Assembly (NCBI GenBank): GCA_905182405.1
Contig: CAJJBQ010000001.1
Span: 682,001 to 746,000 of the forward strand
DNA from: Akkermansiaceae bacterium
GTDB taxonomy: Bacteria; Verrucomicrobiota; Verrucomicrobiia; Verrucomicrobiales; Akkermansiaceae
DNA length: 64,000 bases
Direction of reading: 5' to 3'
Translations under genes and position numbers: made by a program
Shown here: positions 55,166 through 62,981 of the stretch, in pieces
Position numbering within the stretch: the first letter of the stretch is position 1
Layout: every line of letters starts with the position of its first letter
Notes under the pieces: generated by a model
What the model saw: only the letters and a program-made list of their open reading frames with translations
Told to the model about the DNA's origin: nothing
The model's database searches: none

Positions 55166-56752
55166 ATGGGAATGCAAAGGTATCATTTTTTGGATGGTCT
55201 CAGGGGCGCGGCGATGCTTTTGGGCTTGGTGCTGCACGGGGTGTTGTCTTTTGCGGGGATTCCGATTTGGCCGGCGGAGGATGTCAGATCGGCGCCGGAG
55301 GTGATTTATCCGGTGATCGATTGGATTCATGGATTCCGGATGCAGTTGTTTTTTTTAGTGAGTGGATTTTTTACGGCGATGATGTGGAAGAAGCGCGGAT
55401 TGGGTGGTTTGGTGAAGCAAAGGTTGTTGAGGATTGGGTTGCCGCTGGCGGTGGGAGTGGTGGTGGTATTTCCGGCGATGATTGCGCTGGGAATCTGGGG
55501 AGGGCAAGTGAAGGCCGAGCGAGGGGAAGTTGCTCAGGTTGGGGGGAGTGGATTATTTGGAGAGGTGATCGAGGGGGATGTGGAGAGAGTTCGTGCTTTG
55601 TTAGAGAAGGGCGGGGATGCCAACGAGAAGGACCATAACGGCACTCCCTTGCTTCATGAGGCATCGATCGCAGACAACGGAGAGATGGTTGAGGTGTTGT
55701 TAGCAAAGGGGGCCGAGCTTGATGGCCGGGGAGGGGATGGAGGCACGGCTTTGTCGGCGGCCTGTTTTTTCGGACGGGAGGAGGCGGCGATGGTTTTGCT
55801 AAAAGCAGGTGCTGATGTTTCGGCACAGGATTGGCGGGGGATATCGGTGATGGAGGCCACGACTACGGATTTTGAAATCGTGAAGGCGATCGGCGGAGCG
55901 TTTCAGATTGAGGTGGAGGAGTCGCATCGGGAAGCGCGGGAGAGATTAGTGATCGCGCTGGCCGAGAGAGGAGCTGATACGACGGGTGAGCGTGGGTTGG
56001 GGTGGTACCGTAAGGGGATGGAGTTCCCGGTGTTTTATCATCTCTGGTTTCTTTATGACCTGCTGTGGTTGTTGTTGGTTTTTGTCCCGGTGGCGTTGGT
56101 GGCGAATCGGTTGGGTTGGAGGTTGCCAGATGGCTTGATTGGGGTGCCGGGATGTTTGCTTTGGCTGGTGCCGCTCACTTGGTGGATGCAGTCGTTCATG
56201 CCGGGACAATTTGGGCCGGGAACATCGACCGGAATTTTTCCATGGCCTCAAAAGCTGGGGTATTATGCGGTCTTCTTTTTCTTTGGGGCGATGAGTTTTG
56301 GGCGGGGTTTTTGGGAGGAGAAAGTAGGACGGATTTGGTGGGGATGGTTCCTAGTCTCACTGCCTCTTTTCTTTTGGGGGAGGAGTTTGGTGAAGGATGA
56401 TTTGATTTTTGGGGCCCTCCTTGCAAGTGGATTTTCGTGGGTCACGATTGTCGGAATGATGGGGCTATTCCGGAGGTTCTTGAATGAGGGGAGGCCGGTG
56501 GTACGGTATTTTTCGGACTCGTCTTATTGGCTCTATGTGGCGCATCTCCCCTTGATGATTGTGGTGCAAATTTTGATCAGCGCCTGGGAGGCGCCTTTGC
56601 TTTTGAAACTTGTGATTGTGATCACAAGTGTGACCGCGATCTTGTTGGCTGTCTACGAATGGACTGTGCGCTACACGTGGGTGGGTGCGATTTTGAATGG
56701 TCGTAAAATACGCGTGCCGTCGCCGCTGCCGGTAGAAAAAAGAACGATTTGA
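55166..56752 (+). CDS. Acyltransferase-3 membrane protein with inserted ankyrin repeats
   Basis: The 528-residue protein has the acyltransferase family 3 (OafA/MdoC-like) start FLDGLRGAAMLLGLVLHGV, with the conserved His24, and about ten membrane helices ending in DSSYWLYVAHLPLMIV. Between the third helix and the rest of the membrane core, residues about 127-272 (55544-55981) form an ankyrin repeat block: FGEVIEGDVERVRALLEKGG, GTPLLHEASIADNGEMVEVL and GREEAAMVLLKAGADVSA. The reading frame is continuous and both halves are full, so this is not a simple assembly join. Family members move acyl groups onto surface glycans or lipids. The insert could recruit a partner or regulate activity. It is divergent from the sigma-factor gene. 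Confidence 0.85.
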   Translation: MGMQRYHFLDGLRGAAMLLGLVLHGVLSFAGIPIWPAEDVRSAPEVIYPVIDWIHGFRMQLFFLVSGFFTAMMWKKRGLGGLVKQRLLRIGLPLAVGVVVVFPAMIALGIWGGQVKAERGEVAQVGGSGLFGEVIEGDVERVRALLEKGGDANEKDHNGTPLLHEASIADNGEMVEVLLAKGAELDGRGGDGGTALSAACFFGREEAAMVLLKAGADVSAQDWRGISVMEATTTDFEIVKAIGGAFQIEVEESHREARERLVIALAERGADTTGERGLGWYRKGMEFPVFYHLWFLYDLLWLLLVFVPVALVANRLGWRLPDGLIGVPGCLLWLVPLTWWMQSFMPGQFGPGTSTGIFPWPQKLGYYAVFFFFGAMSFGRGFWEEKVGRIWWGWFLVSLPLFFWGRSLVKDDLIFGALLASGFSWVTIVGMMGLFRRFLNEGRPVVRYFSDSSYWLYVAHLPLMIVVQILISAWEAPLLLKLVIVITSVTAILLAVYEWTVRYTWVGAILNGRKIRVPSPLPVEKRTI

Positions 56753-56785
56753 AGTAATGGCGGTTTTGTGTGAGTCTCTGAACAG

Positions 56786-57679
56786 ATGAAATTTTTTACT
56801 TTCCTTTCTGTTGGCTTAATGGGCTCTCCGGTTTTTGGGGCTTTGGAATTCAGGGATACAGAGGGGAAGCACCTTGATGTGGTGTCGGATGGTAAGGTCG
56901 TGGTGCGCTACATGTATGAGCACGATACCTCGACGAAGGAGACGCATCACAAGACTTATAAGCCTTATCTGCACGTCTTCGATGCGGAGGGGAAGAAGCC
57001 GATTACGAAGGGGGCGGGTGGACAGTTTACCCACCATCGCGGGATTTTTATTGGTTGGAGTAAAATTCAGGCGAATGGGAAAAGCTACGATCGCTGGCAC
57101 ATGAAAGGCGGCGACATTGTGCATCAGAAGTTTACCAAGCAGGAGGTGAAGAATGGTTCTGCTGTTTTCACGTCGCGCACTCACTGGATGGACGAGAAGA
57201 AGACGGCGTTTCTCGAAGAGGCGAGGACCTTTACGATTACGGAAAGCGTGCATGGTGGACGGGTGATGGTCGACCTTCATACGAAGCTTAGTCCTGTGAG
57301 TGGTAATGTCTTTCTAAAGGGCGACCCTGAGCATGCGGGGGTGCAATATCGCCCGGCTGATAAAGTTGATACGAAGAAGACGAAGTATCTTTTTCCGAAT
57401 GGAGTGACGAAGGTAAACGGGGTGAAGGATTTGCCTTGGGCTGCTGAGAATTATACTTTGGATGGGCAAGAGTATGGTGTCGTTCACATGAATGCGGCGT
57501 CGAACCCGAAGGGGACGGTTTATTCGGCTTACCGCGACTACGGGCGCTTTGGAGCGTTTTTCCAGAAGGAGATTAAGCAGGGTGAATCGCTCGTAGTGAA
57601 CTATGGATTTCTGATTCTTGATGGGAAGCTACCTGAAGGCGACAAGCTACAAAAGGTTTGGGATACTTGGTCGAAGTAG
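56786..57679 (+). CDS. PmoA-like DUF6807 secreted protein
   Basis: The 297-residue protein has a signal peptide ending near VFGA. The body fits the DUF6807 / PmoA-like family, seen in VRYMYEHDTSTKETHHKTYK, QFTHHRGIFIGWSKI, DPEHAGVQYRPADKV and YRDYGRFGAFFQKEI. Despite the name carried in databases, it is not a methane monooxygenase subunit. The clustered histidines suggest metal or sugar binding. It is 34 bases downstream of the acyltransferase gene and may be co-transcribed. Function is unknown. Confidence 0.85.
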   Translation: MKFFTFLSVGLMGSPVFGALEFRDTEGKHLDVVSDGKVVVRYMYEHDTSTKETHHKTYKPYLHVFDAEGKKPITKGAGGQFTHHRGIFIGWSKIQANGKSYDRWHMKGGDIVHQKFTKQEVKNGSAVFTSRTHWMDEKKTAFLEEARTFTITESVHGGRVMVDLHTKLSPVSGNVFLKGDPEHAGVQYRPADKVDTKKTKYLFPNGVTKVNGVKDLPWAAENYTLDGQEYGVVHMNAASNPKGTVYSAYRDYGRFGAFFQKEIKQGESLVVNYGFLILDGKLPEGDKLQKVWDTWSK

Positions 57680-57872
57680 GAGATTGAGGCAAAGTAAAAA
57701 GTGATTTTTTGAACGCTAATCGCGCAAATCTTAGCGAGTTGTAGAGGTGCTTCCTTCTGCGGCGGACACGTGGTTGCGAAGGGTTTTGAACCACGCATTT
57801 TTCCAGGGTTGTGCTGGATCCGTTGGGATCTTTAAAGCGATGGTTATCGCGGGAGAAGGAGAAGCGAACCGA

Positions 57873-58451
57873 TCACTCGGCCTTCTCCGCAATCTCGATG
57901 TTGCGGAAGGAGATGGCCATGTTTTTTCCGCCATGGAGCTGTAGGCCGAGTGGGCCCTTTTCGATGGCGGTTTTCGAGGTGTAGGTGATCCCTTCGACAC
58001 CGTTGAGCCAGGTTTTGTAGGTGTTTCCTGTGACTTCGATTTTGAGGGTGTTCCAGTCCTTGGGTTTCACGGCTGCGATCGCTTCTTTTCCTTCGACGGG
58101 GTAGCCCTTTCCGGGAATGTAAGGGGAGGCGGTGAGGTCGCGCTTGAGGGAGCCGGAGATTCCGATCTGGATTTGATCGTGGGCCTTCTTGAGCATAACG
58201 CCGGAGTCGATGGTGCCTTCTCCGTTTTTGTATTCGAGGGTGAGGGTGAAGTCGGTAAAGTCTTTCTTGGTCCAGAGGACTGAGCCTGCTTTTTTGGGTC
58301 CGGACTTGCAGTGGATGACGCCTTTTTTGACAGTCCAGTGTTCTGCTTTGCTTTTGGAGTCGATGCGCCAGTTGGAGAGGTCTTTTCCGTTGAAGAGAGG
58401 CTCGGCATGGAGGAGGGAGGAGAGGAGGATGAAGAGGGTTGGGATGCGCAT
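57873..58451 (-). CDS. DUF1080 (3-keto-disaccharide hydrolase-like) secreted protein
   Basis: The 192-residue protein has a signal peptide ending LLHA and one DUF1080 domain, a concanavalin-like beta sandwich. Visible blocks: LFNGKDLSNWRIDSKS, GSVLWTKKDFTDFTLTLEYK, KDWNTLKIEVTGNTYKTWLN and GPLGLQLHGG, with FRNIEI at the end. Family members cleave 3-keto-glycosides, the products of Gfo/Idh/MocA-type oxidation. The Tat-exported oxidoreductase in this window could supply such substrates (inference). Confidence 0.92.
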   Translation of the reverse strand: MRIPTLFILLSSLLHAEPLFNGKDLSNWRIDSKSKAEHWTVKKGVIHCKSGPKKAGSVLWTKKDFTDFTLTLEYKNGEGTIDSGVMLKKAHDQIQIGISGSLKRDLTASPYIPGKGYPVEGKEAIAAVKPKDWNTLKIEVTGNTYKTWLNGVEGITYTSKTAIEKGPLGLQLHGGKNMAISFRNIEIAEKAE

Positions 58452-58597
58452 AGTGGTAGGTCTACGGATTTTCTTGAGCTATTCCTTCAAGGAGCTTGGA
58501 CTGTTTGATGAATGAGATTCGATGAACTCTTCCATGTCCTTTTTCTGATTGTTTGAGAGTTTGCGGATTTTAAATGACGTCGTGTTGGAACCTCATT

Positions 58598-60079
58598 TTA
58601 TTTCTTCGGCATGAAGGTGACCTTGCGATCGTTGGAAAGGTTCTTGCCTGGAGTGGAACGGCCTTGGTTGACTTGTGTTTCCAAGAGGGCGAGGAGGGCT
58701 TTCACTTTGTCGGGTTTTTTTGCGACTAGGTTGGTTTTCTCTCCGAGGTCGGTTTTAAGGTTGAAGAGTTGCATGGCGGGGAGGCCTTGCTTTTTGGCTT
58801 GGGCTTCCTTGGGGGCGCTCCAGCCACCGCTGCCGCTTGCGAGGCAGAGTTTCCAATCGCCTTCGCGGATGGCGAAGTGGCCGCTGATGGAGTGGCTGAT
58901 GATATTCTTACGGTCGGTGTCGCCTTTTTCGGAGAGGAGGGGCCAGAGGGAGAAGCCGTCTTCGCCGCCGAGGGGTTTGCGTGGTTGGTCGGTGATGTCC
59001 TGGAGGGTGGTGTAGAGATCCGTGAGGCAGGCAAGGGAGTTGGTGGTGCGGTCGCCTTTGATGCTGCCAGGCCAGCGGAAGATGAGGGGGACGCGGTGGC
59101 CGCCTTCGTAAATGTCGGCTTTATGGCCGCGATATTTTCCGCTGGGGCTGTGATTAAATTTTGCGAGCGCGTCGAAGTTGCCTTCCGGAGAGCAGCCGTT
59201 ATCGCTCGTGAAAATGAGGAGAGTGTTGTCATCGACTCCGTTCTTTTTCAAAGCAGCCATGAGTTGTCCCATGTGGTGGTCCATTTGCATGACAAAGTCG
59301 GCGTAGGGGTTCATCTTGCTGGCTCCTTTAAAAGGAGGGACGGGGACGATGGGAGTGTGGGGTGCGGGGAGGGGGAGGTAGATGAAGAAGGGTTGGTCTT
59401 CTTTGACGCGTTCTTCGATGCGGGTGATTGCTTTTTGGAAGAGGTGGGGGAGGACTTGTTCGATTTCGAAGTCGGGTGCGATGGGGCCTTTACGGTACCA
59501 ACCGTAGGGGTCTTGTTTTTTTGTGACTCCTTCCTCGCGGATGGGGATAGCGGTGGGCTTACCGGTGTCGACCCAGACGTAGGGTGCCATGTCGAGCGAG
59601 CCGCAGTGGCCGTAGTATTGATCGAAGCCGTTGATATCGGGGCCGTTTTTGACGGGCTTGGCGAAGTCGATTTTCTTACCGTCTTTGGTCCAGTCCCATC
59701 CGAGGTGCCATTTTCCGATCATGGAGGTGTGGTAGCCGGCTTCTTTTAAAAGGTGGCCGAGGGTGGGGCGGTCGGCGGGGATGAGGTGGTTGCTGGTTCC
59801 GGAGAGGACACCGCGGGCAAGTCGGGAGCGCCAGTTGTAGCGGCCGGTAAGGAGTCCGTATCGGGTGGGGGTGCAGACGGAGCTGGGTGTGTGGGCGTCG
59901 AGGAAGGTGACACCTTGGTCAGCCATCTTTTGGAGATGAGGAGTCTTGATCTTACAATCGGGATTAGTGGGCGAGACGTCGCCGATACCGAGGTCGTCGG
60001 CCATCACGATGATGACGTTTGGCTTGGCGGAAAGGAGGCCGAGGGAGGCAGAGAGAAGAGCGAGGGTGAGGAGTTTCAT
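58598..60079 (-). CDS. Secreted arylsulfatase-type sulfatase
   Basis: The 493-residue protein has a short signal peptide (MKLLTLALLSASLGLLSA). The formylglycine site is canonical: SSVCTPTRYGLLTGRYN with Cys69. Metal ligands lie in VMADDLGIGD and FTSDNGCSPEG, and further active-site blocks are IGKWHLGWDWTKDG and LPLPAPHTPIVP. The C-terminal segment is IREGDWKLCLASG. It matches arylsulfatase A-like enzymes of the phylum and should act on exported sulfated sugars. It is transcribed in the same direction as the DUF1080 gene but with a 146-base gap. Confidence 0.93.
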   Translation of the reverse strand: MKLLTLALLSASLGLLSAKPNVIIVMADDLGIGDVSPTNPDCKIKTPHLQKMADQGVTFLDAHTPSSVCTPTRYGLLTGRYNWRSRLARGVLSGTSNHLIPADRPTLGHLLKEAGYHTSMIGKWHLGWDWTKDGKKIDFAKPVKNGPDINGFDQYYGHCGSLDMAPYVWVDTGKPTAIPIREEGVTKKQDPYGWYRKGPIAPDFEIEQVLPHLFQKAITRIEERVKEDQPFFIYLPLPAPHTPIVPVPPFKGASKMNPYADFVMQMDHHMGQLMAALKKNGVDDNTLLIFTSDNGCSPEGNFDALAKFNHSPSGKYRGHKADIYEGGHRVPLIFRWPGSIKGDRTTNSLACLTDLYTTLQDITDQPRKPLGGEDGFSLWPLLSEKGDTDRKNIISHSISGHFAIREGDWKLCLASGSGGWSAPKEAQAKKQGLPAMQLFNLKTDLGEKTNLVAKKPDKVKALLALLETQVNQGRSTPGKNLSNDRKVTFMPKK

Positions 60080-60157
60080 GAGATGATTTTTTAAATTAAA
60101 TGACGGCGAAGGCGATCCGGCGAGGAGAAAGCTATTAGGAGCTTTGTTTTTGAAGGG

Positions 60158-61024
60158 TCATTTTTTCCCAATGAACCCCGTGGTCAGGCCGGTGCCCAGT
60201 AGAGTAACGGCCATGCCGGCGATCATTTGATTGGTGACGTCTTCATTTAGGAAGAGCCAGCCCCAGAAGATGCCGAAGAAGGGGATCAGGAAGGTGACGG
60301 AGGTGGCTGCGGTCGCTCCGGTTCGCTTGATGAGGCGGAAAAAGAGGACGAAGGCGAGTGCGGTGCAAAGAAGGGCCAAGGCGGTGGCGCTCAGCCAGCT
60401 TTGGGTGGTGGGGACGCTGTTGGGTAGATGGGCCAGGGCGAAGGGGGTAAGGACAAGTCCGGCACCCAGAAGGCTGCCCGATGAGGCGATGAGGGGAGGG
60501 ACGTTGTGGAGTCTGCTTTTGATCCAGATGGCACCGAAACCGTAGAAGATACAGGCGACGATACAAGCGGCGATGGGCCAGCCGCGGCCTTGGTTGTGGA
60601 ACTCGAGTTTTCCCCAGACGAGAATGACGACTCCGAGGATGCCCAATGCGAGACCGAAAAACTGAGAGGTTCGAAGGCGCTCGCCCAGCCAAATGGAGGC
60701 GAAGAGGGCGCTGAAGACCGGAACACTGGAGTTCATTAAGGAGGTGAATCCCGCGCTGAGAGTGAGGGTGGCGTAGGAGAGGAGGATGAAGGAGATGCCG
60801 GAGCCGAAGGCGCCACTAATGAGGAGCTGCCACCAGTGGTCGCGGGCGATCTGGCGGGCCTCTTTACTCAGAAAGATCGGGGAAAGGGCGAGACCGGCCA
60901 GCCCCATGCGGAAGGCGATGAGCGGGACGGGGCCGAAGCCCGGCGCGGAGATGCGCATGAACAAGAAAGAGGCACCCCAGATCGCTGCTAGGAAGAGGAG
61001 GATGAAAAAATCAGCGATCCGCAC
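60158..61024 (-). CDS. EamA-family (DMT) transporter
   Basis: The 288-residue protein shows ten membrane helices in two EamA repeats, with the typical ILLFLAAIWGASFLFMRIS start and FLIPFFGIFWGWLFLNEDV near the end. DMT superfamily members export or exchange amino acids, nucleotide sugars or small metabolites. The substrate cannot be told. It lies 78 bases from the sulfatase on the same strand. Confidence 0.9.
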   Translation of the reverse strand: MRIADFFILLFLAAIWGASFLFMRISAPGFGPVPLIAFRMGLAGLALSPIFLSKEARQIARDHWWQLLISGAFGSGISFILLSYATLTLSAGFTSLMNSSVPVFSALFASIWLGERLRTSQFFGLALGILGVVILVWGKLEFHNQGRGWPIAACIVACIFYGFGAIWIKSRLHNVPPLIASSGSLLGAGLVLTPFALAHLPNSVPTTQSWLSATALALLCTALAFVLFFRLIKRTGATAATSVTFLIPFFGIFWGWLFLNEDVTNQMIAGMAVTLLGTGLTTGFIGKK

Positions 61025-61195
61025 GATTGTGGGGTCGGTTGTTAGAGGGACTTTGTCAAGAGGATCGTAATTGAGGCGGCATGCAAAACGGGAACGAGCA
61101 GTGAACAGGTTCCGGTGCTCCGGACGAAGAAGTATTTTCTGATCACAGTGGGTGATCCTGGCAATCCTTGTGCCTCATCGCAGCAGAGAATTAGC

Positions 61196-61981
61196 TCACT
61201 CGGGCATGTGCTTCAGGCAGAATTGCAACTGGAGTTCCAGCCAGTTTTTTCCCTGAGGAACTTTTGGAATGGTGTTTCGTTCGCCTCCATAGGCGACGCA
61301 GGGAATGCCAACTTCCTTCGCTTTGTCTCTCAGTAAAATTGCTTCGCTGGGTGGGTGAATCCGATCCTTGGGGGAGGCGTTCGAGTAAATGAAGAGGGGG
61401 GCCTCGCCTTTATCCATGTACCGTAGCGCAAACTCCTGGGTCCCGATGGGCTGCATGACGCTCATGACGACTGCAGGACGTGAACTTTGATGCGCGACGA
61501 TGTCTTTTGCTTTGGGGTCGGCAAAATCATCGTGATAACCCAAGAACTCGCTAATGAGGGCGCCGGCTGAAACGCCACTGCAGCAGAGGCGTTTTGGGTC
61601 GAGGTTCCATTCTTTAGATTTGGAACGGATGAACTGGACTGAACGGGCGCAGTGCATGGCAATTTCAAGGTAATCCATGTCCTTGCCGAGAAAAGGATAG
61701 TTGCAGCACACCACGGCGAAGCCTGCTTTTCGATACGAATCCATGGTGGCTTTCCGGTGCTTCTCCAGTTGGTTTTTGTCGCCTGATCGAAATCCACCTC
61801 CATGAAACCAAACGAAAACTGGAGCGGGTTTATCTCCCTTTAGCGCAGGCCAGAAGTCGAGTACGTTGCGCTCGTGCTTGGTGTCATATTTGACGTCGCG
61901 TTTTGGATCGCCCGCTTTGGCGAAGCTTGGTGCTACGAGCGCAAGGCTGAGCAGGAAAATGGAAAGGGAGCTTTTTGACAT
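61196..61981 (-). CDS. Secreted alpha/beta hydrolase
   Basis: About 261 residues from the ATG at 61981, which starts a signal peptide (MSKSSLSIFLLSLALVAPSFA); the frame extends 30 codons further without signal features. The hydrolase fold shows FVWFHGGGFRSGDKNQ, the nucleophile elbow CCSGVSAGALISEFLG and an acid candidate in ASPKDRIHPP. Where the catalytic His is expected the sequence reads YGGERNTIPKV with no His. The His in DRIHPP or near the C-terminus may substitute, or the enzyme is inactive. Confidence 0.78.
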   Translation of the reverse strand: MSKSSLSIFLLSLALVAPSFAKAGDPKRDVKYDTKHERNVLDFWPALKGDKPAPVFVWFHGGGFRSGDKNQLEKHRKATMDSYRKAGFAVVCCNYPFLGKDMDYLEIAMHCARSVQFIRSKSKEWNLDPKRLCCSGVSAGALISEFLGYHDDFADPKAKDIVAHQSSRPAVVMSVMQPIGTQEFALRYMDKGEAPLFIYSNASPKDRIHPPSEAILLRDKAKEVGIPCVAYGGERNTIPKVPQGKNWLELQLQFCLKHMPE

Positions 61982-62080
61982 GGTGATGATCCTTGAAGGA
62001 ATCGTCTTTTGATCAAGGATAAATGATGGGTTCCTTCGTAAGCTGCTGACGAATAGGAGCAAGAGATTCAAAGTGGAGAG

Positions 62081-62437
62081 ATGCTTTTCGTGGGAAATTC
62101 AGCTTGTTGGGGATTGCGGGTGAGGGGTAGTCATTTTTTAAATGAAGCGGAACCAATTTCCTTTTTTGCCTTAGGTGCTGGTCTCGGTGCGACAAGTGTC
62201 AGCGGAGCTGAGCAGGATACTCCGGATTCGTTGTCTGGATGGGCTGCGAAGTATCGCTTCACTGTTGTCGATAACAGAGACGTGGTTTCGATGGACGGAA
62301 GGATGTCAAACGACCAATTGGCGAAGGGCTTGCAAGAGCTGGCCCAGTTGGCCGACTCGCCCATGCGTGCCGATGGCAATCATCTACTGGGAGCCTCCGG
62401 GGAACGACTTTTTCAGGTTCTTCTCAGGCAACGGTAA
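62081..62437 (+). CDS. Hypothetical small protein
   Basis: The frame of up to 118 residues has plausible composition only in its second half (KYRFTVVDNRDVVSMDGRMS, NDQLAKGLQELAQLADSP). The N-terminal half includes a stretch like the end of a Tat-type signal (FFALGAGLGATSVSGAE) but no twin arginine. No family is recognised. It may be a degraded gene; a second frame overlaps most of it. Confidence 0.25.
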   Translation: MLFVGNSACWGLRVRGSHFLNEAEPISFFALGAGLGATSVSGAEQDTPDSLSGWAAKYRFTVVDNRDVVSMDGRMSNDQLAKGLQELAQLADSPMRADGNHLLGASGERLFQVLLRQR

Positions 62438-62981
62438 CGACCATCTGGTTCTGCTGAAACGGTGAGGCGAAAAGGATTTGCTGGAATCCGTTTTTGTCGC
62501 TCAGTTGGTATGTCCCTTGATCGACGGGGGAGTTAGAATTGTGAAGGAAGATGAGGGCGAAGAATTCCAGATTACGTAGTCCTTCTTCATCTGGGGCCTT
62601 GAGACGTTTGACCGTTTTAAGAGTCCAGCTGCTAAGCTCGTTTTTATCGAGAGTAACGGAGAATTTCGAGCCCACTCGGCTTTCGAAGTCGGCTAGTTTT
62701 GGGCGATTGTTCATGCCACTTGGCCACTCGACAGGCAAGACGCTGATACGCGTGAAGAGCTTGGTGGTCGTCGGGGAGAATCCTTCTTCCGCTGGGAGGA
62801 GATTGTAAGTCCAAGTGTCGTAGAGTCCTGCTCCAGAGGTGACGGTAGGTAGCCGGTTAGTTACTTGCCAATTTTTAAGATCGTCGCTGAGCCAGAGGGT
62901 GTAGTCGAAGTTGGACTTCTTCAGGGCTGGGTGGGAGATGCCGATTTCACCTTCTGCTTCGATGAACCGAAGGAGGCGATA
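62424..62981 (-). pseudogene. Headless protein fragment with DUF6916-like C-terminus
   Basis: The frame is open from inside the end of the symporter gene down to a TGA at 62424 and has no ATG in front of its first domain. The first part (YTLWLSDDLKNWQVTNRL) resembles the beta domain common in verrucomicrobial secreted proteins. The second part (KLADFESRVGSKFSVTL, FFALIFLHNSNSPVDQGTYQ) resembles the DUF6916 module. The 5' part has apparently been replaced by the symporter's 3' end. Confidence 0.5.

Noticed and set aside
58769..59749. 326-codon plus-strand ORF antisense to the arylsulfatase
   Set aside because: The opposite strand encodes a complete canonical sulfatase.
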